DNA from: Cellulomonas hominis
GTDB lineage: Bacteria; Actinomycetota; Actinomycetes; Actinomycetales; Cellulomonadaceae
Assembly (NCBI RefSeq): GCF_014201095.1
Contig: NZ_JACHDN010000001.1
Coordinates: 1,054,001-1,118,000 of the forward strand
Direction: 5' to 3'
DNA: 64,000 nucleotides
This document shows positions 8,812-18,080 of the stretch, one piece after another. Each line of letters begins with the position of its first letter. The first letter of the stretch is position 1. Position numbers and translations under genes: made by a program. Below the pieces are notes generated by a model. That model saw only the letters and a list, made by a program, of their open reading frames with translations, did no database searches and was not told the DNA's origin.

Positions 8812-10845
8812 GTGCCGTCGTCGTCCCGTGGCTGGTCAGCCGTCGTCCCGTTCCTGCCCGTGCTGCTCGCCGCGCCCCTGCTGGTGGGGGCCGCGCCCGC
8901 CGCACCGCCGCTGCCCGCGTCCGACCCTCTGACGCTCTCCGGGGAGATCACCGACCAGGCCGGGGTGCTGGGCGACGACGAGGCGACGGTGCAGGCCGCG
9001 CTGGACGAGCTCGCGGAGGCCACGCCGTACCAGCTCTACGTCGTGTACGTGGACACCTTCGGCAGCCAGTCCCCCGAGTCCTGGGTCCAGGCCACGGCCA
9101 CGCAGACCGGCCTCGGCTCGCAGGACCTGCTGCTCGCGGTCGCCGTCGAGCAGCGGAACTTCCAGCTCGCCCCGGACTCGGTCGGCGAGGTGTCGAGCGC
9201 GGAGCTCGACAGGATCGCGAACGACGTCGAGGACCAGCTCCGCGGCGACGACTGGTCCGGCGCCGCCGTGACCGCCGCCGACGGCATCCGCGAGGCGGCG
9301 ACCGGCGGCGGGGGCGGCTCCGCCCTCGGCTGGCTGTTCGTCGGCGGTCTCGTGGTCATCGCCGTCCTCACCGCGGTCGGGTGGGCGAACGCCCGCCGGC
9401 GCACCCGGCAGCCCGCGCGCGTGGGCGGGGGCTTCCCCGCGCCGTCCGCCGGCCCGGCGGACCCGTACGCCGAGCTCCCCACCGCCGAGCTGGACCGCCG
9501 GTCCGCCTCCGCGCTGGTCGGCATCGACGACGCGCTGCGCGCCTCGGAGCAGGAGCTCGGCTTCGCCCAGGCGCAGTTCGGCCCCGACGCGACCCGGGAG
9601 TTCGAGCAGGTGCTCGCCGGCGCCAAGGCGCAGGTCACCGAGGCGTTCCGGCTGCGGCAGACGCTCGACGACGACGTGCCCGACACCGAGCCGCAGGTCC
9701 GCGCGACCGCGACCCGCATCCTCGCCACGATCGACCAGGTCTCGGACGCCCTCGACGGGCAGAAGGACGCGTTCGACCGGCTGCGCGACGTCGAGTCCCG
9801 TGCGGGCGAGGCCCTGGACGCGCACGAACGCACCGCCGCCGCGCTGCGCGCCCGGGTCGAGGCGGCGCGGGCCACCCTCGGCACGCTCGCCGCGACGTAC
9901 CCGGCGGCCTCGCTCGCCTCGGTGAGGGGCAACCCGGACCAGGCCGTGCGGCTGCTGGACGAGGTGGACTCCGCGATCGCGCAGGGCCGGCAGGCCGTGT
10001 CCGGCGGCGACCGCGGCGTGGCCGTCCGGTACGCGCGCGCCGCCGAGGAGGCGCTCGGCCAGGTCACCACGCTCCTCGACGCCGTGGACCGCGCGGGCAC
10101 CGACCTCGCCACCATCGGCGCGCGGCTGGACGCGGCGATCGCGTCGATCAGCTCCGACCTCGACGACGCCGCCCGGCTCGCGCCCCGGCACCCCGAGGTC
10201 GCCGCCCGGGCCGAGGGCGCCCGCACCGCGATCGCCACGGCGCGGACCGCCCGCGACGGCCAGGGCGACCCGCTCGCGGCGCTCGCGACCATCACCGACG
10301 CGGAGGCGGCGATCGACCAGGCGCTCGCCCCGATGCGCGAGGCGCAGGACCGCGCCGCGCGCGCCCGGCAGCTCCTCGACCAGACGCTCGGCCGGGTCGA
10401 CTCCGCCCTGCGCGGCACCACCGACTACGTCGAGACCCGCCGCGGCGCCGTGGGCCCCGAGGCCCGCACCCGGCTCGCGGAGGCGCACCGGCTGTTCCGC
10501 GCGGCGGTCGACCAGCGCGAGACCGACCCCGAGCAGGGCCTGACCACCGCGCAGCAGGCCGAGCGGCTGGTCCGCGAGGCGCAGTCGCTCGCGCAGCGCG
10601 ACGTCGACTGGTACGACGACCAGCGGCGCGGCGGCCCGCGCGGCGGCGGTGGCGGCGGGCTGGGCGACATCGGCGGGATGGTGCTCGGCGGCATCATCAT
10701 CGACTCGATCCTGCGCGGCGGTGGCGGCGGCTGGGGCGGCGGCGGCGCGCACGGCGGAGGCGGCGGCTGGGGCGGGGGCGGCCACGGCGGCGGCTTCGGC
10801 GGTGGCGGCGGCTTCGGCGGCGGTGGCCGCGGCGGCGGGTTCTGA
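8812..10845 (+). CDS. TPM domain membrane-anchored protein with coiled coils and Gly-rich tail
   Basis: The product is 677 aa. It begins with a signal peptide (VVPFLPVLLAAPLLVGAAPA), followed by a TPM domain at about 40-165 (LSGEITDQAGVLGDDEATV, then DLLLAVAVEQRNFQLA). A single membrane helix lies near 175-195 (GWLFVGGLVVIAVLTAVGW). A long Ala/Arg/Glu-rich coiled-coil region covers about 225-600, and the tail is extremely Gly-rich (GGGGGWGGGG repeats). The TPM domain would lie outside the membrane and the coiled coil inside. The gene sits 38 bases before a PspA-like gene, which supports a joint role in envelope stress or membrane maintenance. I chose the GTG at 8812 because AAAGGA lies seven bases upstream. 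The precise function is unknown. Confidence 0.82.
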   Translation: MPSSSRGWSAVVPFLPVLLAAPLLVGAAPAAPPLPASDPLTLSGEITDQAGVLGDDEATVQAALDELAEATPYQLYVVYVDTFGSQSPESWVQATATQTGLGSQDLLLAVAVEQRNFQLAPDSVGEVSSAELDRIANDVEDQLRGDDWSGAAVTAADGIREAATGGGGGSALGWLFVGGLVVIAVLTAVGWANARRRTRQPARVGGGFPAPSAGPADPYAELPTAELDRRSASALVGIDDALRASEQELGFAQAQFGPDATREFEQVLAGAKAQVTEAFRLRQTLDDDVPDTEPQVRATATRILATIDQVSDALDGQKDAFDRLRDVESRAGEALDAHERTAAALRARVEAARATLGTLAATYPAASLASVRGNPDQAVRLLDEVDSAIAQGRQAVSGGDRGVAVRYARAAEEALGQVTTLLDAVDRAGTDLATIGARLDAAIASISSDLDDAARLAPRHPEVAARAEGARTAIATARTARDGQGDPLAALATITDAEAAIDQALAPMREAQDRAARARQLLDQTLGRVDSALRGTTDYVETRRGAVGPEARTRLAEAHRLFRAAVDQRETDPEQGLTTAQQAERLVREAQSLAQRDVDWYDDQRRGGPRGGGGGGLGDIGGMVLGGIIIDSILRGGGGGWGGGGAHGGGGGWGGGGHGGGFGGGGGFGGGGRGGGF

Positions 10846-10883
10846 TCATGTTCGGCAGAGGCAAGAGACGAGAGAGGCACGCG

Positions 10884-11648
10884 ATGACCGAGAAGCAGAG
10901 CATCTTCGGGCGCATCACCCAGCTGGCGCGGGCGAACATCAACGCCCTGATCGACCAGGCCGAGGACCCGCAGAAGATGCTGGACCAGCTGGTGCGCGAC
11001 TACACGAACTCGATCGCGGAGGCGGAGAAGGCGATCGCCCAGACGATCGGCAACCTGCGCCTGGCCGAGCAGGACTACAACGAGGACGTCGCCGCGGCCC
11101 GCGAGTGGGGCTCCAAGGCCCTCGCCGCGTCGGCGCGCGCCGACCAGTACCGGTCCGCCGGCGACGCCGCGAACGCCGACAAGTTCGACAACCTGGCGAA
11201 GGTCGCGCTCGGCAAGCAGATCACCGCCGAGACCGAGGTCCGCGAGGCGGAGCCGCTGATCGCCTCGCAGCGCGAGACCGTCGAGAAGCTCAAGGCCGGC
11301 CTGGCCCAGATGAAGGACAAGCTCGGCCAGCTCAAGCAGCGCCGCGACACCCTCGTCGCCCGGCAGAAGTCCGCGCAGGCGCAGCAGACCGTGCAGACCG
11401 CGATCTCCTCGATCAACGTGCTCGACCCGACCAGCGAGCTCGCCCGCTTCGAGGAGAAGGTGCGCCGCGAGGAGGCGCTCGCGATGGGCCAGGCGGAGAT
11501 CGCGGCGTCCTCGCTCGACTCCCAGTTCGCGGAGCTCGAGGCGTCCGGCGAGCAGCTCGAGATCGAGGCCCGGCTCGCCGCGCTCAAGTCCGGCGGCCAG
11601 CCGCACCAGCTCGGCAGCACCCCGGTCACGCCGCAGATCGAGGCCTGA
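10884..11648 (+). CDS. PspA/IM30 family protein
   Basis: The product is 254 aa and almost wholly alpha-helical. It starts MTEKQSIFGRITQLARANIN and continues ALIDQAEDPQKMLDQLVRDY, the classic PspA/Vipp1 N-terminal amphipathic helix and hairpin. ESCRT-III-like PspA proteins assemble on the inner face of the membrane and protect its integrity. AGAGG lies upstream of the ATG at 10884; an in-frame ATG at 10848 lacks a ribosome site. The gene forms an operon with the TPM-domain gene. A strong hairpin follows nine bases after the stop. Confidence 0.9.
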   Translation: MTEKQSIFGRITQLARANINALIDQAEDPQKMLDQLVRDYTNSIAEAEKAIAQTIGNLRLAEQDYNEDVAAAREWGSKALAASARADQYRSAGDAANADKFDNLAKVALGKQITAETEVREAEPLIASQRETVEKLKAGLAQMKDKLGQLKQRRDTLVARQKSAQAQQTVQTAISSINVLDPTSELARFEEKVRREEALAMGQAEIAASSLDSQFAELEASGEQLEIEARLAALKSGGQPHQLGSTPVTPQIEA

Positions 11649-11656
11649 GCACGGCC

Positions 11657-11692
11657 GACGGCCCGGTCGCCCCGCGGGGTGACCGGGCCGTC
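11657..11692 (+). terminator. Hairpin after the PspA-like gene
   Basis: GACGGCCCGGTC (11657-11668) pairs perfectly with GACCGGGCCGTC (11681-11692). The loop itself contains a small CCCGCGGGG palindrome. There is no U-tract, as is usual for GC-rich actinobacterial terminators. Confidence 0.7.
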
Positions 11693-11798
11693 GCGCGTCC
11701 GGGGCCGGTCGTGCACGCCGAGTGGAAGGTCTGGGCGGACACACCGTCGGCGTGTCCGTCCGAACCTCCCACCAGGCGGCACCAGGTGGCGGGCGGCG

Positions 11799-12533
11799 TC
11801 AGGCGGCCGCGCGGGACCCCGCGGCCTCGTGCACCAGCTCGACGAAGGTCCCGGCGATCCGGGCGCCGTCGGCGGCCACCCGCTCGTCCGCGGCGGCCAC
11901 GGCGGCGTCGATCTGCGCGACGTCCTCGCCGGACAGCTCGGCCCACGCGTGCATCGTCGCCGGGGACGCCTCGGGGTGGAACTGCAGGCCCCAGGCCCGC
12001 TCCCCGACCCGGAACGCCTGGTACGGGTACGTCCGGGACGCCGCCAGCCAGGTCGCGCCGCGCGGCAGGTCCACGATCGCGTCGGCGTGCATCGTCGGCA
12101 TCGGGGTGCTGCGGCCCTCGGCGGCCAGCGCGCCGAGCAGCGGGTCGCCCGCGGCCTCGGGACGCCAGCGCAGCTCGACGATCCCGGCCTCCCGCCCGGG
12201 GGGCGCCGCGACGTGCACCCGGCCGCCGGCCGCGACGGCCAGCAGCTGCGCGCCGAGGCAGATGCCGAGCGTGGGGACGCCGGCGACGACCGCGTCGGCG
12301 AGCAGCGCGCGCGTGGCGGCGACGCCGGGCTCCTGCTCGTCGTGCGCGGACATCTGGCCGCCGAGCACGAGCAGGCCGTCGAGGTCGGCCGCGGGACCGG
12401 GGTCCTCGCCCGCGAACGCCCGCACGGTCCGGACCTGCACACCCGCGAGGGCGGCGGTGAACCGGTCGAGCGGCGCGGTCTCGTCGAGCTGGACGACGGT
12501 GAGGACAGGCGCGGGGAGGAAGTCGGCACTCAC
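11799..12533 (-). CDS. Class I glutamine amidotransferase (GATase1-like)
   Basis: The product is a 244-aa single-domain class I amidotransferase. The nucleophile Cys is in GICLGAQLLA near residue 90, and the His-Glu pair is in LQFHPEA near 187. Stand-alone members of this type resemble gamma-glutamyl or GMP-synthase-like amidotransferases that act on small amides; the substrate is unknown. GTG 12533 follows TACCGT (12547 to 12542) by eight bases with no Shine-Dalgarno, so it is probably leaderless. The gene is divergent from the response regulator gene, with only about 80 bases between them. Confidence 0.82.
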   Translation of the reverse strand: MSADFLPAPVLTVVQLDETAPLDRFTAALAGVQVRTVRAFAGEDPGPAADLDGLLVLGGQMSAHDEQEPGVAATRALLADAVVAGVPTLGICLGAQLLAVAAGGRVHVAAPPGREAGIVELRWRPEAAGDPLLGALAAEGRSTPMPTMHADAIVDLPRGATWLAASRTYPYQAFRVGERAWGLQFHPEASPATMHAWAELSGEDVAQIDAAVAAADERVAADGARIAGTFVELVHEAAGSRAAA

Positions 12534-12612
12534 GAGGCAGCACGGTACCGTGGGCCCGCCGCGACCAGCGCACTCCCAGGAATCCTCCAGGGACCTGGCG
12601 CACACTGGACCC

Positions 12613-13347
12613 GTGACCGCCGCACCGCACACCCCCGAGGCCCGGCTCCTCGTCGTGGACGACGAGCCGAACATCCGCGAGCTGCTCGCGACGTCGCTGC
12701 GCTTCGCCGGCTTCGAGGTGCACGCCGCCGCGGACGGGGGCGCCGCCCTCCGCCTGGCGAAGCAGGTGCAGCCCGACCTTCTCGTGCTCGACGTCATGCT
12801 CCCGGACATGGACGGGTTCACGGTGACCCGCCGGCTGCGGGACAAGGGCCAGCACGTCCCGGTCCTGTTCCTCACCGCCCGCGACGACACCGCGGACAAG
12901 ATCACCGGCCTCACCGTCGGCGGCGACGACTACGTCACCAAGCCGTTCAGCCTGGAGGAGGTCGTCGCCCGGATCCGCGCGATCCTGCGGCGCACCCAGG
13001 TCGGCGAGGTCGCCTCCGCCAGCGTGCTGAGCTACGAGGACCTCGAGCTCGACGAGGACAGCCACGAGGTCCGCCGCGCCGGGCAGGTCGTCGACCTGTC
13101 CCCCACCGAGTTCAAGCTGCTCCGGTACCTCCTGCTCAACCCGGGCCGCGTGCTGTCGAAGGCGCAGATCCTCGACCACGTGTGGCAGTACGACTGGGGC
13201 GGCGACGCCAACATCGTCGAGTCCTACATCTCCTACCTGCGCCGCAAGGTCGACCAGGTGGAGCGCCCCGACGGGACCCGCGTCGCCCCGCTCATCCAGA
13301 CCAAGCGCGGCGTCGGCTACATGCTGCGCAAGCCGAGCGGGACGTGA
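12613..13347 (+). CDS. OmpR/PhoB-family response regulator
   Basis: The product is 244 aa. A receiver domain (about 12-125) has acidic pocket VVDDEPN, phosphorylation site LVLDVMLPD and conserved Lys in YVTKPF. A winged-helix DNA-binding domain follows (LSPTEFKLLRYLLLNPGRVL, then YISYLRRKVD and RGVGYMLR). It is closest in style to the TrcR/PrrA/MprA regulators. The stop overlaps the kinase start (GTGA). The start is the GTG at 12613, preceded six bases upstream by CACACT, a weak -10 match. The stimulus is unknown. Confidence 0.93.
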   Translation: MTAAPHTPEARLLVVDDEPNIRELLATSLRFAGFEVHAAADGGAALRLAKQVQPDLLVLDVMLPDMDGFTVTRRLRDKGQHVPVLFLTARDDTADKITGLTVGGDDYVTKPFSLEEVVARIRAILRRTQVGEVASASVLSYEDLELDEDSHEVRRAGQVVDLSPTEFKLLRYLLLNPGRVLSKAQILDHVWQYDWGGDANIVESYISYLRRKVDQVERPDGTRVAPLIQTKRGVGYMLRKPSGT

Positions 13348-14921
13348 GCGCGCCCACCGTGCAGGACGTGCCGGTCGACGCCGTCCCGGAGCCGCCCGAC
13401 GAGCGCCGCCGCGCGGGCGTCCTGGAGCCGCTGCGCTCGCTGTGGGCCCGGACGCCGCTGCTCGCCCGGCTCGTGGGCATCACGACGGTGCTGCTCGCCA
13501 CCGGGCTGGCGATCGCCGGGGCGTCGACCACGACGCTGCTGTCGTCGTTCCTCATGGGGCAGTTCGACAAGAAGGTGGCGGCGAACAACCGGACGTACGC
13601 GGAGCAGGTCCGGGACACGTACAACGAGTACGGCAGCCTCGACCCGCTCAGGGCGCTCCTGTGGGGCTCGGGCGACTTCGCCCTGCGCGCCGAGCTCTAC
13701 GGCGAGCGCGTCGCGCAGAGCCCGAACTCCGACACCACCCACGAGTTCGGCGCGCCCGACCTGCCCACCGTGAACACCGACACCCTCACGCGCGCGACGT
13801 GGTTCACGGTCCCCAGCGACACCCCCGGCTCCGCGTGGCGGGGGATCATCACCCCGATCACGGCCGGCGAGCGCGTCGTCGGCTACCTCCTCTACGCGGA
13901 GCCCCTCGGCGACGTGCAGAGCATCGTCCGCCGCGCGGCGGTCGTCCTGTGGACCAGCGCCCTGGCGATCCTCGTCATCGGCGCCATCGTCGCGACCTGG
14001 GCCGTCAAGCGGTCCCTGCGCGGCCTGCGGGAGATCGAGTCCACCGCCGCCCAGATCGCCGCCGGCGACCTGTCCCAGCGCGTCCCGCCCGCCCCGGAGA
14101 CCACCGAGGTCGGCCGGCTCGGCGCGGCGCTCAACTCCATGCTCGGCCAGATCGAGGCCGCGTTCGACGACCGCACCCGGTCCGAGGAGCGCATGCGCCG
14201 GTTCGTCGCCGACGCCTCGCACGAGCTGCGCACCCCGCTCGCCGCCATCCGCGGCTACGGCGAGCTGTACCGGATGGGCGCGCTCACCGAGAAGGAGCGG
14301 GTGGACGACACCATGCGCCGGATCGAGCAGTCCGCGACCCGGATGGGCGGCCTGGTCGAGGACCTGCTGGCGCTGGCCCGGCTGGACGCGAACCGCCCGG
14401 GCCGCACCGACCCGGTCGACCTCGCGGTGCTCGCCACCGACGCCGCCCACGACCTGCGGGCGCTCGACCCCGGCCGCGACGTCCGGGTCGGTCCCCTCGA
14501 CGGCGGCACCGGCGGCCCGACGGTCGTGCGCGGCGACGAGGCCCGGCTGCGGCAGGTGCTCGCCAACCTCATCGGCAACGTCGCCCGGCACACGCCCGCC
14601 GGGACGCCCGCGGAGCTGGCGGTGGGCCGCACCGGCGACCGCGTGGTGGTCGAGGTCCGGGACCACGGCCCCGGCATCGCCCCGGAGCACGCCCGCCGGG
14701 TGTTCGAGCGGTTCTACCGGGTCGACGCGTCCCGCACGCGCGAGGGCAACGGCACCGGCGGCGGCGCGGGCCTCGGCATGGCGATCGTCGCGGCGATCGT
14801 CGAGGCGCACCACGGCGAGGTCGCCATCGCGCAGACCCCGGGCGGCGGCGCGACCGTCCGGGTGGCCCTCCCGGCCGACGATCCCGCGGCAGCCGCACCG
14901 GAGGATCACCCGCCCGCGTGA
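13344..14921 (+). CDS. Sensor histidine kinase, HAMP type
   Basis: The product is 525 aa. It has a first membrane helix near 40-60 (LVGITTVLLATGLAIAGAS), an extracytoplasmic sensor region of about 130 residues, and a second helix near 190-212 (VVLWTSALAILVIGAIVATW). Next come a HAMP domain, a HisKA box (FVADASHELRTPLAAI, phospho-His near 292), and an HATPase with N-box (LANLIGNVARHT), G1 (DHGPGIAP) and a G2 region (GAGLGMAIV). It pairs with the overlapping response regulator gene. The architecture resembles TrcS-type kinases. The C-terminus is Pro/Ala-rich. The sensed signal cannot be told from sequence. Confidence 0.93.
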   Translation: MSAPTVQDVPVDAVPEPPDERRRAGVLEPLRSLWARTPLLARLVGITTVLLATGLAIAGASTTTLLSSFLMGQFDKKVAANNRTYAEQVRDTYNEYGSLDPLRALLWGSGDFALRAELYGERVAQSPNSDTTHEFGAPDLPTVNTDTLTRATWFTVPSDTPGSAWRGIITPITAGERVVGYLLYAEPLGDVQSIVRRAAVVLWTSALAILVIGAIVATWAVKRSLRGLREIESTAAQIAAGDLSQRVPPAPETTEVGRLGAALNSMLGQIEAAFDDRTRSEERMRRFVADASHELRTPLAAIRGYGELYRMGALTEKERVDDTMRRIEQSATRMGGLVEDLLALARLDANRPGRTDPVDLAVLATDAAHDLRALDPGRDVRVGPLDGGTGGPTVVRGDEARLRQVLANLIGNVARHTPAGTPAELAVGRTGDRVVVEVRDHGPGIAPEHARRVFERFYRVDASRTREGNGTGGGAGLGMAIVAAIVEAHHGEVAIAQTPGGGATVRVALPADDPAAAAPEDHPPA

Positions 14922-14956
14922 CGGACGGCGGCCGCGCGGCTGTCCGGGGCTGGGGC

Positions 14957-14962
14957 TACGAT
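14957..14962 (+). promoter_or_regulatory. -10 element of the HD-domain gene
   Basis: TACGAT (14957-14962) is a good -10 hexamer about 43 bases before the ATG of the HD-domain gene. It implies a short leader that includes the GAGG ribosome site. Confidence 0.4.
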
Positions 14963-15004
14963 GGCGCGTCCGAGCAGGGTCGTCTGTCGCAGTGAGGCTG
15001 TTCC

Positions 15005-15766
15005 ATGGGCGTCTACGACGCGCCACAGTGGTTGTTGTCCGCGTTCGTCCGGAGCGTGCAGGGGGCCGGTGCCACCGCACCGGTGGAGCGCATCAAGGAG
15101 GTCGGGGCCGAGCTCGTCGAGCGGTGGACCGGACCGGGTCGCACCTACCACAACCTCCGGCACCTGACCGACGTGCTGGCCCGGGTGGACGAGCTCGCCG
15201 AGGAGACCCACGAGCCCGACCTGGTCCGGCTGGCCGCCTGGTACCACGGGGCGGTGTTCGACGCGGCGCACCCGGCGGCGTACGCGAACCGCGGCGGCGA
15301 GGACGAGGTCGCGTCGGCCCGGCTCGCCCGCGACGAGCTCACGGACCTCGGGGTCCCCGCCGAGCGCGTGGACCGGGTGCACCGGCTCGTCATCGCGCTG
15401 GTCCGGCACACCGCCGACCCGTCCGACTTCGACTGCGCCGTCCTGTGCGACGCCGACCTCGCGATGCTGGCCGCCGAGCCGCAGCGCTACAAGGCGTACC
15501 TGCACGACGTCCGGGAGGAGTACGCCGACATCCCGATGCCGGACTACATCCGCGCCCGCCAGCGCATCGTGCGGAAGCTGCTGAACCGGCCGAGCCTGTT
15601 CGTCAGCCCGCTCGGTGCCGCGTGGGAGGAGCCCGCCCGGCAGAACCTCGGGGCGGAGCTGCACAAGCTGGACAAGGTCCTGGCCGAGCTGGACGCGACC
15701 CCGGAGGCGTCCGGCCCCGCCGACGGCGCCCCCGCCGAGCCGCTGCCCCGCGGCGCCGGGGCGTGA
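15005..15766 (+). CDS. HD-superfamily predicted phosphohydrolase
   Basis: The product is 253 aa. Metal-binding motifs of the COG4339-type HD family are visible: YHNLRHL, AAWYHGAVFD, ALVRHT and CDADLAML. These proteins are predicted metal-dependent phosphohydrolases; no substrate is established. GAGG precedes the ATG by seven bases. The last 30 residues are a low-complexity Ala/Pro tail. The stop overlaps the GTG of the DUF4031 gene, so the two are translated together. Confidence 0.8.
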   Translation: MGVYDAPQWLLSAFVRSVQGAGATAPVERIKEVGAELVERWTGPGRTYHNLRHLTDVLARVDELAEETHEPDLVRLAAWYHGAVFDAAHPAAYANRGGEDEVASARLARDELTDLGVPAERVDRVHRLVIALVRHTADPSDFDCAVLCDADLAMLAAEPQRYKAYLHDVREEYADIPMPDYIRARQRIVRKLLNRPSLFVSPLGAAWEEPARQNLGAELHKLDKVLAELDATPEASGPADGAPAEPLPRGAGA

Positions 15767-16035
15767 CGGTCCTCGTCGACCCGCCGCTCTGGCCGCGGCA
15801 CGGCCGGTCCTGGTCGCACCTCGTGAGCGACACGTCGCTGGCCGAGCTGCACGAGTTCGCCGCGCGGGCCGGCCTGCCGCGCCGGGCGTTCGACCTGGAC
15901 CACTACGACGTGCCCGACGAGCGGCACGCGGACCTCGTCGCGCTCGGCGCCGAGCCGGTCTCCGCGGGCGAGCTCATCCGCCGCCTGCGCGCCTCGGGCC
16001 TCCGCGTCCCGGCCCGGGACCGCCCCGCGCGCTGA
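15763..16035 (+). CDS. DUF4031 domain protein
   Basis: The product is a 90-aa basic cytoplasmic protein. It matches the DUF4031 pattern: TVLVDPPLWPRHGRSWSHLV at the start, then ELHEFAARAGLPRRAFDLDH. The family is small, widespread in actinobacteria and without a known function. GTGA overlap with the HD-domain gene marks a two-gene operon. Confidence 0.82.
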   Translation: MTVLVDPPLWPRHGRSWSHLVSDTSLAELHEFAARAGLPRRAFDLDHYDVPDERHADLVALGAEPVSAGELIRRLRASGLRVPARDRPAR

Positions 16036-16051
16036 CGCCCCCCCGGGCTCC

Positions 16052-16119
16052 TGCGCCGAGACTGCAGCAGATGCTGGCTGGGCCACCCTGAAGCCAGCAT
16101 GTTCTGCAACCTCGGCGCA
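16052..16119. repeat. Dispersed palindromic element, copy 1
   Basis: The left arm 16052-16079 and right arm 16092-16119 are 28 bases each and complementary at 24 positions. The core reads GCGCCGAGACTGCAGCAG on the left and, reversed, GCGCCGAGGTTGCAGAAC on the right. The same core recurs at 45434-45568. It lies in the convergent gap between the DUF4031 gene and groL, next to the groL terminator. Confidence 0.7.
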
Positions 16120-16135
16120 GCCGACCGGGGAGACG

Positions 16136-16177
16136 ACGACGGGCCGGTCACCCCCGAGGGGGTGACCGGCCCGTCGT
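16136..16177 (-). terminator. groL terminator hairpin
   Basis: Arms 16136-16155 and 16158-16177 are perfectly complementary over 20 bases, with the core GGGCCGGTCACCCCC. It lies 24 bases after the groL stop and can also stop the opposing transcript. Confidence 0.8.
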
Positions 16178-16200
16178 GCGTGCGGTGCGTCAGGACCGGA

Positions 16201-17841
<1,641 letters not shown>

Positions 17842-17954
17842 TCACTGTGGCTCGTGGTTCGGCCGGTCGGTGCCCGCGACGGACGGCCGCGCCGCGCCGA
17901 CGGTCATGTCCCGTCGCCGCGGCGGACCTCACCGGGTCGGCCTGGGTTGTCATT

Positions 17955-17981
17955 CTGTCACTCTCGACCCGAGAGTGCTAA
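17955..17981 (-). promoter_or_regulatory. CIRCE operator A (HrcA site)
   Basis: Read on the minus strand this is TTAGCACTC, nine bases, GAGTGACAG. The first arm matches the CIRCE consensus perfectly and the second matches at about six of nine positions. It lies about 130 bases before the groL start. Confidence 0.82.
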
Positions 17982-17989
17982 CCCCATGG

Positions 17990-18016
17990 TTAGCACTCGA
18001 CCCCCGCGAGTGCAAG
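17990..18016 (-). promoter_or_regulatory. CIRCE operator B (HrcA site)
   Basis: On the plus strand this is TTAGCACTC, nine bases, GAGTGCAAG, with seven of nine matches in the second arm. It lies eight bases from operator A, so the perfect arms of the two sites face each other across CCCCATGG. It ends about 50 bases before the -10 of the divergent GH15-like gene and might affect both. Confidence 0.75.
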
Positions 18017-18080
18017 GCGCTCCGCTCCCGGCGGACACCGCGGGGACGTCCGCGCCGCCCGGCCGTATAGCCTGCCCGGC

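Noticed and set aside
10620..10845. Repetitive GGC/GGT-rich DNA that might look like a CRISPR or microsatellite array
   Set aside because: It encodes the Gly-rich tail of the TPM-domain protein in frame; there are no unique spacers.
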